Of a stretch of DNA of 64,000 bases, positions 28,813 through 37,274 are shown one piece after another. This DNA is from Streptomyces sp. 6-11-2. GTDB taxonomy: Bacteria; Actinomycetota; Actinomycetes; Streptomycetales; Streptomycetaceae. The notes beneath the pieces were generated by a model that searched no databases, was not told the DNA's origin, and saw nothing but the letters and a program-made list of their open reading frames with translations. Where the stretch lies: NCBI RefSeq assembly GCF_006540305.1, contig NZ_BJOR01000001.1:7068001-7132000 (forward strand), in the 5' to 3' direction. A program made the translations under genes and the position numbers. Position 1 is the stretch's first letter. Each line of letters begins with the position of its first letter.

Positions 28813-29074
28813 GGGAGGCGGTTCCAGGAGACGTCGGGAAGGGCTGGGTCCGTGACCCTGCCCCGAGGCGTTCGGAGCACCGTACACGCTGTCATCGACC
28901 GAACTCACACGGTGGGCGACAACTTCTCTACGAAACCGCCCAGTTACTGTTCGTTTCCGTGTCAAGTGTCTGAATTGCCCGTACAGAAAAAAATAGGTGA
29001 CGTACTGTCAGGTAACTTGAGCCTCAGGCTCAGTCAGGCTCTCGGTCTCCATCAGACCTACGGTCGCTCGAGCC
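28813..29074. other. Promoter region of the cvn operon with short palindromes
   Basis: About 260 bases without a gene. The part 28900-29010 is markedly AT-rich and should contain the leftward cvn promoter. GAGCCTCAGG occurs twice (near 29020 and 29071), once as the near-perfect palindrome GAGCCTCAGGCTC, and CTCGAG flanks the second copy. These could form the terminator of the leftward gene at 29075-29560. Confidence 0.45.
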
Positions 29075-29560
29075 TCAGGTCACTCGAGCCGAGGGCAGAA
29101 CTGCCTCGACGGCCTCCGCCGGTGTCGCCGCCTCGACCGGCCCGTGGGGCCCGCCCGTGGCGGACGGCGCGTCCGGCAGGGCCCAGCTCTCCAGCAGTGC
29201 GACGGGCTTGCCCGCCCGCAGGGCCAGCGCCACCTCGCTGAGCGTGCCCCAGCCGCCGCCCACCGCGACGAGCGCGTCGCAGGTGTTCACGAGCAGCCCG
29301 TTGCGCAGCTCGCCCAGACCGGTCGCCACCGCGAGGCTCAGGTGCGGGTTCCCCGCCGCCCGGTCCCGGCCGGGCAGCAGGCCGACGACCGTACCGCCCG
29401 CCGACGTCACGCCCCGCGCGCACGCCTCCATGGCCCCGCCCAGGCCCCCGCACACCACGACCGCTCCCCGCCGGGCCAGAAGGACTCCCACCTGCCGGGC
29501 GAGTTCCACTTCCCGCTCGGAGGCCTCTCCGGGCCCGGCGACGGCTACACAGGGACGCAT
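29075..29560 (-). CDS. TIGR00725/LOG-like Rossmann-fold protein
   Basis: A 161-residue Rossmann-fold protein of the LOG/molybdenum-cofactor-carrier-like superfamily. Seen: VAVAGPGEASEREVELARQV, the glycine-rich VVVCGGLGGAMEACARG (cf. GGGxxGLMG), VVGLLPGRDRAAGNPHL, and the nucleotide-loop ALVAVGGGWGTLSEVALAL (cf. PGGxGTxxE). Lysine-decarboxylase-like annotations of this group are historical; the reaction of this member is unknown. ATG 29560 gives the expected N-terminus although no strong ribosome site precedes it. It is divergent from the aminotransferase relic, with only six bases between starts. Confidence 0.85.
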   Translation of the reverse strand: MRPCVAVAGPGEASEREVELARQVGVLLARRGAVVVCGGLGGAMEACARGVTSAGGTVVGLLPGRDRAAGNPHLSLAVATGLGELRNGLLVNTCDALVAVGGGWGTLSEVALALRAGKPVALLESWALPDAPSATGGPHGPVEAATPAEAVEAVLPSARVT

Positions 29561-29566
29561 ACGCCC

Positions 29567-30390
29567 ATGGAACGGCCCCCGAACCCCGTCGGCAAGGCGG
29601 GCGCCGGCCATGCGACGAAGGGGACCCGCAAGACCGCCGGCGCCTTCCCCCGCTGCCTGGACTTGGCCCGGGGCGCCCGGATCACCGACATCGCCGGTCA
29701 CGAGTACGTCGACTTCTGCCTGGGGGACACGGGCGCCATGGCGGGTCACTCGCCCGCACCCGTGGCCGAGGCGGTGGCGCGCCGGTACGCCGAGCTGGGC
29801 GGGGCGACGGCGATGCTGCCCACGGAGGACGCCGAACGGGCCGGCGCGGAACGCACCCGGCGCTTCGGCCTGGCCCGCTGGAGCTTCTCGCAGCCGGCGC
29901 GCTGCTCATCGACGACGAGACGCACACCTTCTCCGCAGGACCCGGCGGCTGCACCGCCGCCCGGGACCTGGAGCCCGACCTGCTGACCAGTGGCCAGGCG
30001 ATCGGCGGCGGCATCCCGGCCGGCGCCCACGGGCTCTCCGCCGACCTCGCCGTGCGGCTCCTCGGCCGTGCCGGCCTGGACCTGGTGGACATGGGCGGCG
30101 ACGGCGGCGCCCTGGCCGGGATCGACACCCACCGGCTGCCCTGGTCGGTCAGCCGCCTCGGCGCCCGTTCCGCGTACCGCTTCGCCGCCCCGGCGCCGCG
30201 CACCGGCACCGAGTCGGCCGCCGCCGCGGACGGCGAGCTGGGGGACTTCCTCCACCTCTACCTGGCCAACCGGGGCATCCCGCTCACCCCGTTCCACAAC
30301 ATGGCGCTGATGTTCCCCGACACCACCGAGCAGGACGTCGACGCGCACACCGAGATCTTCGCCGCCGCCCTGGCCGCACCGCACGGCTGA
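29567..30390 (+). pseudogene. Decayed class-III (glutamate-1-semialdehyde-type) aminotransferase
   Basis: The N-terminal third (MERPPNPVGKAG ... GDTGAMAGHSPAPVAEAV ... RFGLARWSFS) is in one frame; from about 29889 the sequence jumps to another frame at GALLIDDETHTFSAGPGG, missing about 110 residues of a normal enzyme. A second deletion of about 35 residues joins GGDGGALAG to IDTHRLPWSV. The PLP-lysine motif, normally GKAIGGG, reads GQAIGGG. The rest (YRFAAPAPRTGTESAAAADGEL, LTPFHNMALMFP) is well preserved up to the stop at 30390. It cannot encode an active aminotransferase. Confidence 0.85.
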
Positions 30391-30440
30391 CGGCAGGGCC
30401 TACGCTGGGGCGATCCGGCCGGAGAGGGAGAGCGACGCAC

Positions 30441-30881
30441 GTGGACGAGATCGACCGGGCCATCCTGCGCGAGTTGCAGACCGACGGACGTATCGCGTAC
30501 GCGGACCTCGGCCCCAAGGTCGGTCTGTCCGCGTCCGCCGCCCGCCAGCGGCTCCAGCGCCTGCTGGACTCCAAGACGGTCCAGGTGGTCGGCGTGACCG
30601 ATCCGATGGCCATGGGCGGACAGGCCATGGCGCTGCTAGGCATCGGCGTGGACGGCGACCCGCGGGCGGTCGCCGACGAACTGGCCGGTCGCCCGGAGGT
30701 GGTCTACTCGGTGCTGACCTCCGGCCGCTTCGACCTGTTCGCCGAGGTGGTCGCGCCCGGCCCGAGGGATCTGCTGGACTTCGTCAACGACGTGGTCCGT
30801 CCCATCGAGGGCGTCCGGCAGGTCCAGTCGTTCCCGTACTTCGGCATCCACACCCACCGGTTCCTGTGGGACGTGGGCTGA
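30441..30881 (+). CDS. Lrp/AsnC family transcriptional regulator
   Basis: A 146-residue feast/famine regulator: N-terminal helix-turn-helix (DRAILRELQTDGRIAYADLG, VGLSASAARQRLQRLL) and C-terminal RAM domain (VVYSVLTSGRFDLFAEVVAP). GTG 30441 follows GGGAG. It lies 50 bases downstream of the aminotransferase relic on the same strand. Such regulators commonly control a neighbouring aminotransferase, so its original target has probably decayed, while this gene appears intact. Confidence 0.9.
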   Translation: MDEIDRAILRELQTDGRIAYADLGPKVGLSASAARQRLQRLLDSKTVQVVGVTDPMAMGGQAMALLGIGVDGDPRAVADELAGRPEVVYSVLTSGRFDLFAEVVAPGPRDLLDFVNDVVRPIEGVRQVQSFPYFGIHTHRFLWDVG

Positions 30882-30902
30882 GCGGCCCGCCCCGGCCAGG
30901 GG

Positions 30903-32015
30903 TCAGTCGTCCTCCGGCGGGTGGGGCACGAGCACGAGCATCGTCACGTCGTCGCTGAGGGTGCCGCAGTGCGCGAGGAGGTCGGCCATGACGTGGTCGG
31001 CGAGTTCGGCCGGGTCGACGGCCGCGAGCCGGGGCAGCCGGTCGAGCAGCGGGTAGAACACACCGGCCGCGTCCCTGGCCTCGGTGACGCCGTCGGAGGC
31101 GAGGAACAGCACATCACCGCGGCGCAGGGGCAGGACGTGCCCGCCGCGCCGCGGGACGCCGTCGGACAGGCCGAGACCGAGGGGCGTCCACGGCACGAGG
31201 CCGACCTCCTCGGCGTGCCCGTCGCGCAGCAGCACCGGCGGGGGATGGCCGCAGGTCACCAGCCGCACCGACTCCGCGTCCCCGTCGAACTCCAGCAGCA
31301 CGGCCGTCGCGAACAGCTCCGCGTGCCGCACCTCCTGCGAGTCCACCACCAGCCGGCGGTCCAGGGCGGCGGCCACCCCCGGCAGGTCCGTCCGGTCGAG
31401 CACCGCCTCCCGGAAGCTGCCGAGCAGCGAGGCGACGGTGGACACGGCGGCCAGGCCGTGCCCCTGCACATCGCCCATGACCGCCCGCACCCCCTGGGGC
31501 CCTCGGCGCACGTCGAAGAAGTCCCCGCCGACCAGAGTGCCGCGCTGCGCGGCCCGGTACAGGCCCGCGCACCGCACCGGACCGACCCGTGAGGGAAGCG
31601 GCGGGACGAGGGCACGCTGCGCGGCCTCCGCGACCGTGCGCTCAAGGTCGAGCTGCGCGTCCCGGCGGCTGCGCACATAGGACAGGAACACGCTCAGCAC
31701 GGCGACGAAGGTGACGGTCTCCAGGTCGGTGTTGCCCGGCCGGTTCAGCTGGAAGGCCGGCACGCTCAGCAGGGTCACCACCGTGGTGCCCAGCAGCGCG
31801 GTCGCCACCGGCCCGTACGACAGCACGGCCAGCGGCGGTATCGCGCCGAGCAGGAAGCCGATGTCGAGCGGGTTGGGGCTCAGCAGCGTGACCACGCACA
31901 CGAAGAGGACCAGCACGACCGGCAGCACACGTATCCAGCGGGGCGGCGGGGCGCCGTGCAGCCAGCCGCGCCGGTGCGGGTCCCGGCGCCGGACCGGGGC
32001 AAGCAGCTTCACCAC
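30903..32015 (-). CDS. Membrane-anchored SpoIIE-type PP2C phosphatase
   Basis: A 370-residue protein with three or four N-terminal membrane helices (VLPVVLVLFVCVVTLL, IGFLLGAIPPLAVLSYG, ATALLGTTVVTLL, VTFVAVLSVFLSYV), a linker helix, and a SpoIIE phosphatase domain with metal-binding motifs LVGGDFFDVR, AVMGDVQGHGLAAVS, LVTCGHPPPVLL and LFLASDGVTEAR. Such phosphatases dephosphorylate anti-anti-sigma factors. The start is at GTG 32015 or 32012 (two tandem GTGs) without a clear ribosome site. It is convergent with the Lrp gene, only 21 bases away. Confidence 0.9.
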   Translation of the reverse strand: MVKLLAPVRRRDPHRRGWLHGAPPPRWIRVLPVVLVLFVCVVTLLSPNPLDIGFLLGAIPPLAVLSYGPVATALLGTTVVTLLSVPAFQLNRPGNTDLETVTFVAVLSVFLSYVRSRRDAQLDLERTVAEAAQRALVPPLPSRVGPVRCAGLYRAAQRGTLVGGDFFDVRRGPQGVRAVMGDVQGHGLAAVSTVASLLGSFREAVLDRTDLPGVAAALDRRLVVDSQEVRHAELFATAVLLEFDGDAESVRLVTCGHPPPVLLRDGHAEEVGLVPWTPLGLGLSDGVPRRGGHVLPLRRGDVLFLASDGVTEARDAAGVFYPLLDRLPRLAAVDPAELADHVMADLLAHCGTLSDDVTMLVLVPHPPEDD

Positions 32016-32075
32016 ATGACCACGCTGCTACGCCGGACCGGGTACCGCACGCCGGAAGCCCGGCCCGCCGGGAAG

Positions 32076-32963
32076 TCAGTCCGCGTCGCGTGCCAACTCG
32101 GCCTCCGCCGCCGCGAGTATCTCGGTGACCCGCAGGCCGAACGCGGCGTCGCACGGGTGCGGGCGCCCGGTGCGCGCGGCGGCGAGCAGCGCGTCCGTCG
32201 CCCGGCCGTAGGCGGCGACGGCGTCCTCGGAGCTCTCCGGGAGCAGGGTCACCCCGGCCTCGCCCCGCAGCTCCACGGTGGCCCCGGCCGCCGCCGGGGG
32301 AGCGGTCAGGCTCAGGGTGAGGGTGCTGGACGCGCCGCCCACGTGGTCGAGGACCGCGTGCACCGTGTCCCCGGGGCCGTGCGCGGCGGCCGTCACACGC
32401 CGTACGTCGCCGAGGACCGGCAGCAGCACCGACAGCGCGTGCGGGCCGACGTCCCACAGCGCGCCCTTCTCCCGCCGCCACGGCGAGGCGGCGAACGGGC
32501 TGTCGCCGGTGAAAACGGCGCCCAGCCACTGCGCGCGTGCTGTGAACCAGTCCCCCCGGGCCGCCTGCTCGGCGATCCAGGCCTCCGGTTCGGGCTGGAA
32601 GCGGGTGGTGAAGAAGACCACCGAGGCCACGCCGGTCTCCCGGACGGCCCCGACCACAGCGCGGCCCTGTTCCACCGTCGCGGCGAGCGGCTTGTCGAGC
32701 AGCAGATGACAGTGAGCCCGCGCGGCCCGCACCGCGAGGTCGGCCTGCACGTGCGGGGGCAGCGCTACGGCGACCGCGTCCACCTCCGCCAGCAGGGCGT
32801 CGAGGTCGTCGTAGGCGTGGGTGCCGTGTCGTTCGGCAAGATCCTTGGCGGCGGCCGTGCGCCGCCCCCATACGCCGGCGAAGTCCAGCTCGCCGTGTTC
32901 GCTCAGGGCGGGAGCGTGGACCATCCGAGCCCAGGGGCCGGTGCCGAGCAGTCCGATGCGCAT
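32076..32963 (-). CDS. Gfo/Idh/MocA family oxidoreductase
   Basis: A 295-residue NAD(P)-dependent dehydrogenase. The Rossmann N-terminus is MRIGLLGTGPWARMVHAPAL, with the family motif LLLDKPLAATVEQG containing the conserved catalytic Lys, and the C-terminal domain with WDVGPHALSVLLPVLG (cf. DxGxH). Substrates of this family are sugars, inositols or their derivatives; none can be assigned here. GGAGAGG precedes ATG 32963. It stands upstream of the phosphatase on the same strand, 61 bases apart. Confidence 0.9.
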   Translation of the reverse strand: MRIGLLGTGPWARMVHAPALSEHGELDFAGVWGRRTAAAKDLAERHGTHAYDDLDALLAEVDAVAVALPPHVQADLAVRAARAHCHLLLDKPLAATVEQGRAVVGAVRETGVASVVFFTTRFQPEPEAWIAEQAARGDWFTARAQWLGAVFTGDSPFAASPWRREKGALWDVGPHALSVLLPVLGDVRRVTAAAHGPGDTVHAVLDHVGGASSTLTLSLTAPPAAAGATVELRGEAGVTLLPESSEDAVAAYGRATDALLAAARTGRPHPCDAAFGLRVTEILAAAEAELARDAD

Positions 32964-33137
32964 ACCGGTGCCTCTCCACTGTGCCGGACAGAGTGACGGC
33001 CGGCCTTACGGGCCGGTCGTCACCGAGCGTGTCACAGGAACCGGGTGCCCGAGCAAGCCCGCGGACGAAAGCGGGCACGGATCGGGCCTGGCGGGCGCGG
33101 CCCGGCGTACGCCCGCCGGGCCGGGGCGCACGCCGGC

Positions 33138-33368
33138 TCAGGCGGCCCGCCGCCGCTCGTCGGCGGCGGCCGGGTCCGGTGGGGGCGCGACCGGGCCGGC
33201 ATCGGACCCGGTGCCGCGGCGGCCACCCGGGAGCAGCCGCAGATGTGCGCGGCGCCCGGCATGGCGGCCCCGCGCGGGAGCCGGATCCAGCATCCGCTCC
33301 TCCACGCGGTCCATGACCACCAGCAGCACGGACACGAGCGGCAGCAGCAGAACGGCGACGAAGACCAT
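33138..33368 (-). CDS. Small single-span membrane protein
   Basis: A 76-residue protein with one N-terminal hydrophobic helix (MVFVAVLLLPLVSVLLVVM, residues 1-19) followed by an acidic turn DRVEERML and a long basic, His/Arg/Pro-rich cytoplasmic tail. Short membrane proteins with this pattern recur in Streptomyces; function unknown. AAGGGGGTG lies just before ATG 33368. The unusually strong ribosome site and hydrophobic N-terminus argue that this small frame is real rather than a chance opening. Confidence 0.65.
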   Translation of the reverse strand: MVFVAVLLLPLVSVLLVVMDRVEERMLDPAPARGRHAGRRAHLRLLPGGRRGTGSDAGPVAPPPDPAAADERRRAA

Positions 33369-33585
33369 GACACCCCCTTGTCCGACAGGGGATCCGGGTG
33401 CTCCGTACCGGGCGGATGATGAGTGCCGTCCGGTGAAGAGTTCGTGAGGATCGGGACAGACCGTGATGCCCTCCCGGGACGCCGTTCGTCCCCGGGCTGG
33501 TTTGGGAAGACGCGGCTTCCCTAGGATGTACTCTCAGTCGGACCGGCCCAGTTGGCGCGGTGGAATCGGCGAATCTGGGGGACTG

Positions 33586-34404
33586 ATGCCTGCGGAGAAC
33601 CAGCTGTCGACGAACATTGACGAGAACGTGCCGACGGCTGCGCGTATGTACGACCACTACCTGGGTGGCAAGGACAACTACGCGGCCGACCGGTCCGCGT
33701 GCGAGGAACTCGACAAGGTCGTCCCCAGCACCCGCCGGCTCGCCCTGAACAACAGGCGCTTCCTGCAACGGGCCGTCCGCACGCTCGCCGAGGAGCACGG
33801 GATCCGGCAGTTCCTGGACCACGGCTCCGGTCTGCCCACGCAGGACAACGTGCACCAGGTCGCCCAGCGCGTCGCCCCCGAGTCGCACGTGGTGTACGTG
33901 GACAACGACCCGATGGTGCTGGTCCACGGCCGGGCCCTGTTGCAGCAGGACGAGCGCACCGCGGTCATACACGCCGACCTGCGGCAGACCGACGAGATCT
34001 TCTCGCACCCCGAGACCCAGCGCCTGATCGACTTCTCGCAGCCGGTGGCCGTGCTGTTCAACTCGGTCTTCCACTGCATCCCGGACAGTGACGCCAACGG
34101 TCCGCTCGCCGTGGTGGAGCGTGTACGGGAACGGCTCGCGCCCGGCAGCATCATGCTCATGTGCCAGCTGGTCAGCGAGGACCCCGAGGTGCGGGCCTTC
34201 GTCACCGACTTCATGGACAAGGCCACGCAGGGGCATTGGGGCCGGGTGCGCCAGGAGAAGGACGTCGCCGAATGGTTCGAGGGCCTGGAGCTTCTCGAGC
34301 CGGGCCTGGTGGAGGTGTCCACCTGGCGGCCGGACTCCGAGGTGGCGCCTCGTCAACTCACCCATGAATGGGTGGAGTTCGGCGGCATAGGCCTGATCCG
34401 CTAG
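33586..34404 (+). CDS. SAM-dependent methyltransferase, DUF574 family (first of two)
   Basis: A 272-residue protein of the actinobacterial DUF574/Methyltransf_19 family. Seen: TAARMYDHYLGGKDNYAADR, the SAM motif I region FLDHGSGLPTQDNVHQVA (usually DIGxGLPT), VVYVDNDPMVLVHGRALL and VLFNSVFHCIPD. The start at 33586 (MPAENQLSTN) follows GGGGGAC. Natural substrates of this family are unknown. A paralogue at 59780-60592 shares the same motifs; the repeated family suggests a small-molecule or signalling role, but that is not shown by sequence. Confidence 0.88.
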   Translation: MPAENQLSTNIDENVPTAARMYDHYLGGKDNYAADRSACEELDKVVPSTRRLALNNRRFLQRAVRTLAEEHGIRQFLDHGSGLPTQDNVHQVAQRVAPESHVVYVDNDPMVLVHGRALLQQDERTAVIHADLRQTDEIFSHPETQRLIDFSQPVAVLFNSVFHCIPDSDANGPLAVVERVRERLAPGSIMLMCQLVSEDPEVRAFVTDFMDKATQGHWGRVRQEKDVAEWFEGLELLEPGLVEVSTWRPDSEVAPRQLTHEWVEFGGIGLIR

Positions 34405-34439
34405 CGGATCGGCGTACGGCGGCACCGCCACGAACGACG

Positions 34440-34482
34440 ACGCCCCGCCCAGGACCCGGACACCGGGTTGTGGACGGGGCGT
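34440..34482. terminator. Bidirectional terminator between convergent genes
   Basis: Outer stem ACGCCCCG (34440-34447)/CGGGGCGT (34475-34482) encloses an inner stem ACCCGG (34454-34459)/CCGGGT (34463-34468). It lies between the methyltransferase stop at 34404 and the convergent helix-turn-helix gene stop at 34519. Confidence 0.7.
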
Positions 34483-34518
34483 TCGCCTTGACCGGGCCTT
34501 CGCCGGATCGCTGTCTCG

Positions 34519-35442
34519 CTAGGACGCGGACGCGTAACGGTCGTTGGCGGTCTTGCGCAGCAGTGCCAGGGTCTCGTGCGGCGTGAGCGCCTCGTCGGCC
34601 AGCCGGTCCAGGGCGATCCGGTACTCCTCCGTCTCGTCGCGGTCCTCGAGGAAGTTGGCGCTTCTGATGTGTTCGAGGTAGACGACGTCGGGCAGGTCGA
34701 GGCCGCCGAACCGGAGATACGTGATCGGGATGGCGGGCGCGGACGCGTTCGTCACGTCCAACGGGACGATCTGCACGGTCACGTTGGGGCGCTGCGCCAT
34801 GGTGACGAGGTGGTCGAGCTGCTCGCGCATGACCTCGCGGCTGCCCAGAACACGCAGCAGGACCGATTCGTCAATGACCGCCCACACCTGCGGCGCGTCC
34901 TGGCGCAGCAGCAACTGGGCTCGTCGCATGCGCAGTTCGACGCGCCGCTGTACCTCGCCCGCCGAGGCGGTCGGCAGACCCCGCTCCACCACGGCCCGGG
35001 TGTACGCCGCGGTCTGGAGCAGACCGGGAACGTACTGGATCTCGAAGGTGCGGATCGCGGCGGCCGCCTCCTGGAGGCCGACCAACCGGTCGAACCACTC
35101 GGGCATCAGCCGCTTGTCGTAGCGCTGCCACCAGCCGGGCTCGCCCGCCCGCCGCAGCAGCCTGAGCAGGACCGAGGACTCGTACTCGTCGGTGCCGTAC
35201 AGCTTCAGCAGGGCGCGGACGTCGCCCTCGGCCGGAGGGCGGCGTCCCTTGCCCGACTCGATGCGCGAGAGCTTCGCGGCGCTGAAACCGAGTTCGCGCG
35301 CCGACTGCTCCTGGGACAGGCCCGCGTCCTCGCGGAAGCCCGCCAGCTGGACGCCGACCAGCATCTTCAGCAGAGTCGGGGCCGGCTCGGACCGGTCCAG
35401 ATAGGGCTCGAGGCGGGAGATGCGATGTGGCTCGGCGGACAT
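34519..35442 (-). CDS. WhiJ-type helix-turn-helix regulator (XRE plus DUF5753)
   Basis: A 307-residue protein. The N-terminal XRE helix-turn-helix is VQLAGFREDAGLSQEQSARELGFSAAKLSRIESGK split across residues about 30-65. The DUF5753 domain follows (YVPGLLQTAAYTRAVV, VWAVIDESVLLRVLGS, ITYLRFGGLDLPDVVYLEH). This is the WhiJ/BldO-like class of Streptomyces developmental regulators, usually found with a DUF397 partner, as here (gene at 35541-35792). GGGAG precedes ATG 35442. It probably acts on the palindromes in the divergent promoter region at 35816-35845. Confidence 0.92.
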   Translation of the reverse strand: MSAEPHRISRLEPYLDRSEPAPTLLKMLVGVQLAGFREDAGLSQEQSARELGFSAAKLSRIESGKGRRPPAEGDVRALLKLYGTDEYESSVLLRLLRRAGEPGWWQRYDKRLMPEWFDRLVGLQEAAAAIRTFEIQYVPGLLQTAAYTRAVVERGLPTASAGEVQRRVELRMRRAQLLLRQDAPQVWAVIDESVLLRVLGSREVMREQLDHLVTMAQRPNVTVQIVPLDVTNASAPAIPITYLRFGGLDLPDVVYLEHIRSANFLEDRDETEEYRIALDRLADEALTPHETLALLRKTANDRYASAS

Positions 35443-35540
35443 CCTGACTCCCAGTAGACCGGCAGGCTGAAAAGTCACCGTACCGCACCGTCCGGCTGCG
35501 GAGCGCACTCGCCGGGGCAAGTTGCCAAGTTCGTTCCGCT

Positions 35541-35792
35541 TCACAGCAGATGGTCGAACTCGCCCTCCTTGGCGCCGGCCAGGAACGCGGCCACCTCCGC
35601 GGGGGTGTAGACCAGCGCGGGGCCGTCGGGGTCACGGGAGTTGCGCAGCGCGATGTCACCGCCGACCAGAGTGGCGACTTCCACGCAGTTGCCTTCGGCG
35701 TTGCTGTGCCGGCTCTTCATCCAGCGGGCGTCCAGCGAACTGGCCCGCACTCCGTTCCGCACTGGTGGCACCGCGGTCTCCTTGCTGTTCAC
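35541..35792 (-). CDS. DUF397 protein, partner of the WhiJ-type regulator
   Basis: An 83-residue DUF397 protein (WMKSRHSNAEGNCVEVATL, IALRNSRDPDGPALVYTPAEVAAFLAG). DUF397 proteins are encoded next to WhiJ-type regulators and are thought to bind and modulate them. It starts with GTG 35792, only 23 bases from the first palindrome, without a strong ribosome site, so a short leader is likely. It lies 98 bases upstream of the regulator on the same strand. Confidence 0.9.
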   Translation of the reverse strand: MNSKETAVPPVRNGVRASSLDARWMKSRHSNAEGNCVEVATLVGGDIALRNSRDPDGPALVYTPAEVAAFLAGAKEGEFDHLL

Positions 35793-35815
35793 GTTCGCAC
35801 GTCCGCACGCACTTT

Positions 35816-35833
35816 CACGAGAAATTTCGCGTG
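35816..35833. promoter_or_regulatory. Near-perfect palindrome in divergent promoter (site 1)
   Basis: CACGAGAAATTTCGCGTG is an 18-bp inverted repeat with one mismatched pair. It overlaps the second palindrome by six bases and lies just upstream of the DUF397 start. Probable operator for the adjacent WhiJ-type regulator. Confidence 0.55.
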
Positions 35834-35845
35834 CAATTGCACGCG
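35828..35845. promoter_or_regulatory. Perfect palindrome in divergent promoter (site 2)
   Basis: CGCGTGCAATTGCACGCG is an 18-bp perfect inverted repeat. A GATAAT -10-like element lies shortly downstream, oriented for the rightward HATPase gene. Occupancy here could control both directions. Confidence 0.65.
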
Positions 35846-35924
35846 GACGCTTTCAGCGTGGATAATAGCCGGGGCGTCAACCCCCTGTGGACGCTGTTCG
35901 GTGACGTCGCATCAGGGAGATGCC

Positions 35925-36419
35925 GTGCCCTCACCAGTGAGTCGAGAGCTCGAAGTGCCGAGCGCGGCCGCCGTGATCGCGCCGTGGGCGGAGGGGACCC
36001 CCGGCGCGCTCGCGGCCGCAGCGCTGCGGATCGACTGCGGACGGGAGGGGTTCGCCCGGGCTCGCGCCTTCACGCGCGAGACTTTGGGCAGATGGTCGGT
36101 CGGCCACCGCGCCGACGACGCCGCCGTCATCGTCACCGAGCTCGCGGCCAACGCGGCGACGCACGCGGTGCCGTACGCCCCGCCCGGCGACACCGCCGTG
36201 TGGCTCGGACTCGCCGTCGACGCCGGACAGTTGATCATTACGGTCTCCGACCCCTGCGCCGGCCGGCCCATACGCCGCACTCCGGCGGGCTTCAGCCTGC
36301 TGGAGCACGGCCGGGGCCTGTGCATCGTCGACGCCCTGGCCGAGGAATGGGGCTGGACCCCGAGGCCCCCGGCGGGCAAGTCGGTCTGGGTGAAGCTGTC
36401 GACGCGTCCGCCCCACTGA
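35925..36419 (+). CDS. Anti-sigma-factor-like HATPase (RsbW/AbaA-orfA type)
   Basis: A 164-residue HATPase_c protein: FTRETLGRWSVGHRADDAAVIVTELAANAATHAV contains the N-box (split over about residues 50-83), then ITVSDPCAGRPIRR (G1-like DP) and EHGRGLCIVDALAEEWGW (G2). Such proteins bind ATP and often act as anti-sigma kinases in partner switching. GTG 35925 is chosen because AGGGAG sits five bases upstream. Together with the DUF397 and WhiJ-type genes it forms the classic Streptomyces abaA/whiJ-like three-gene arrangement. Confidence 0.88.
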   Translation: MPSPVSRELEVPSAAAVIAPWAEGTPGALAAAALRIDCGREGFARARAFTRETLGRWSVGHRADDAAVIVTELAANAATHAVPYAPPGDTAVWLGLAVDAGQLIITVSDPCAGRPIRRTPAGFSLLEHGRGLCIVDALAEEWGWTPRPPAGKSVWVKLSTRPPH

Positions 36420-36461
36420 ACCGCCGTTCCCCATACGGCCGCCGCCGGAAAGGACGACGCC

Positions 36462-36980
36462 ATGCGCACCGTACCGACGGAACAGCCCGGCACTCAGCGC
36501 ACCGACCGCGCGACCCCGTTGTCGGCCCTGGGGCAGGTGCCGTGGAGCGACATCAGGGACTCCACCGGCTCCGCGGCCGCCATCCCCCTGCTGCTCCACA
36601 CGATGGCCTCGCGCGACGCCCGCACCGCCCGCGTCGCGCTGGACGATCTGCGCGGACGGATCTGCCAGTTCGGCTTCGTGGTGGAACAGGCCACCGCCGC
36701 CACGGTTCCCTTCCTGTGGGAGCTCGCCCACCTCCCGGGCGTGACCTGCCGTCCGCAGATCATCCAGCTGCTCCGGAGCATCGCGGCCGCCCGGCAGTGG
36801 GAGAGCGTCGCCGCTGTCTACCCCAAGGTCCTCAACCGCCGGGAGAACCCGGTGGTCTGGGAGCGCAGGGCGCGGCAGGCCGTCCGCGCCCGGCGCGGCG
36901 CGCTGCCGGCGCTGCTGGCCGATCGCGACCGCGACATCGCCGCGGCCACGGCGGAGCTCGCCGACGCGCTCTCCGACTGA
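36462..36980 (+). CDS. Hypothetical helical (HEAT-like) protein
   Basis: A 172-residue all-helical protein of unknown function. Regular amphipathic helices (AAIPLLLHTMASRDARTARVAL, TAATVPFLWELAHLPG, CRPQIIQLLRSIAAARQW, GALPALLADRDRDIAAATAEL) suggest HEAT/ARM-like repeats. GGAAAGGA precedes ATG 36462. It follows the HATPase gene by 42 bases and may be co-transcribed; a hairpin terminator follows its stop. Confidence 0.65.
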   Translation: MRTVPTEQPGTQRTDRATPLSALGQVPWSDIRDSTGSAAAIPLLLHTMASRDARTARVALDDLRGRICQFGFVVEQATAATVPFLWELAHLPGVTCRPQIIQLLRSIAAARQWESVAAVYPKVLNRRENPVVWERRARQAVRARRGALPALLADRDRDIAAATAELADALSD

Positions 36981-36998
36981 GCCCGGCCTCCGGAACCT

Positions 36999-37020
36999 CC
37001 GGGCGGCCCCGACCGCCCGG
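36999..37020 (+). terminator. Hairpin terminator after the HEAT-like gene
   Basis: Perfect 8-bp stem CCGGGCGG/CCGCCCGG with a 6-base loop, 18 bases past the stop codon at 36980. Confidence 0.6.
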
Positions 37021-37274
37021 ACCGACTGCACGGATTCGGCCACCAGCACGAAGAATCACTCGCCGAGTGGGTCCGTGGCCGCAGGCCGTCCGCCCCGAGG
37101 GGCTCACGGCGCAGTGTTCTCCTGTTCGCATCCTGCGTGGCGTTCACCCAGTCATGGCCGTGGGACCGAAAAACACCTATATTGCGGATACCTCTGCCGG
37201 GTCGTGCGGCGCCCTGCTGCCGCAGACGGGAGCTGCCCGGAAAATGTGCGGCCGAGTGTTCAGCGGAGGTCCCG

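Noticed and set aside
31642..34431. A 929-codon open frame on the minus strand
   Set aside because: It overlaps the phosphatase, oxidoreductase and methyltransferase genes in other frames, and its sequence is the usual high-GC shadow.
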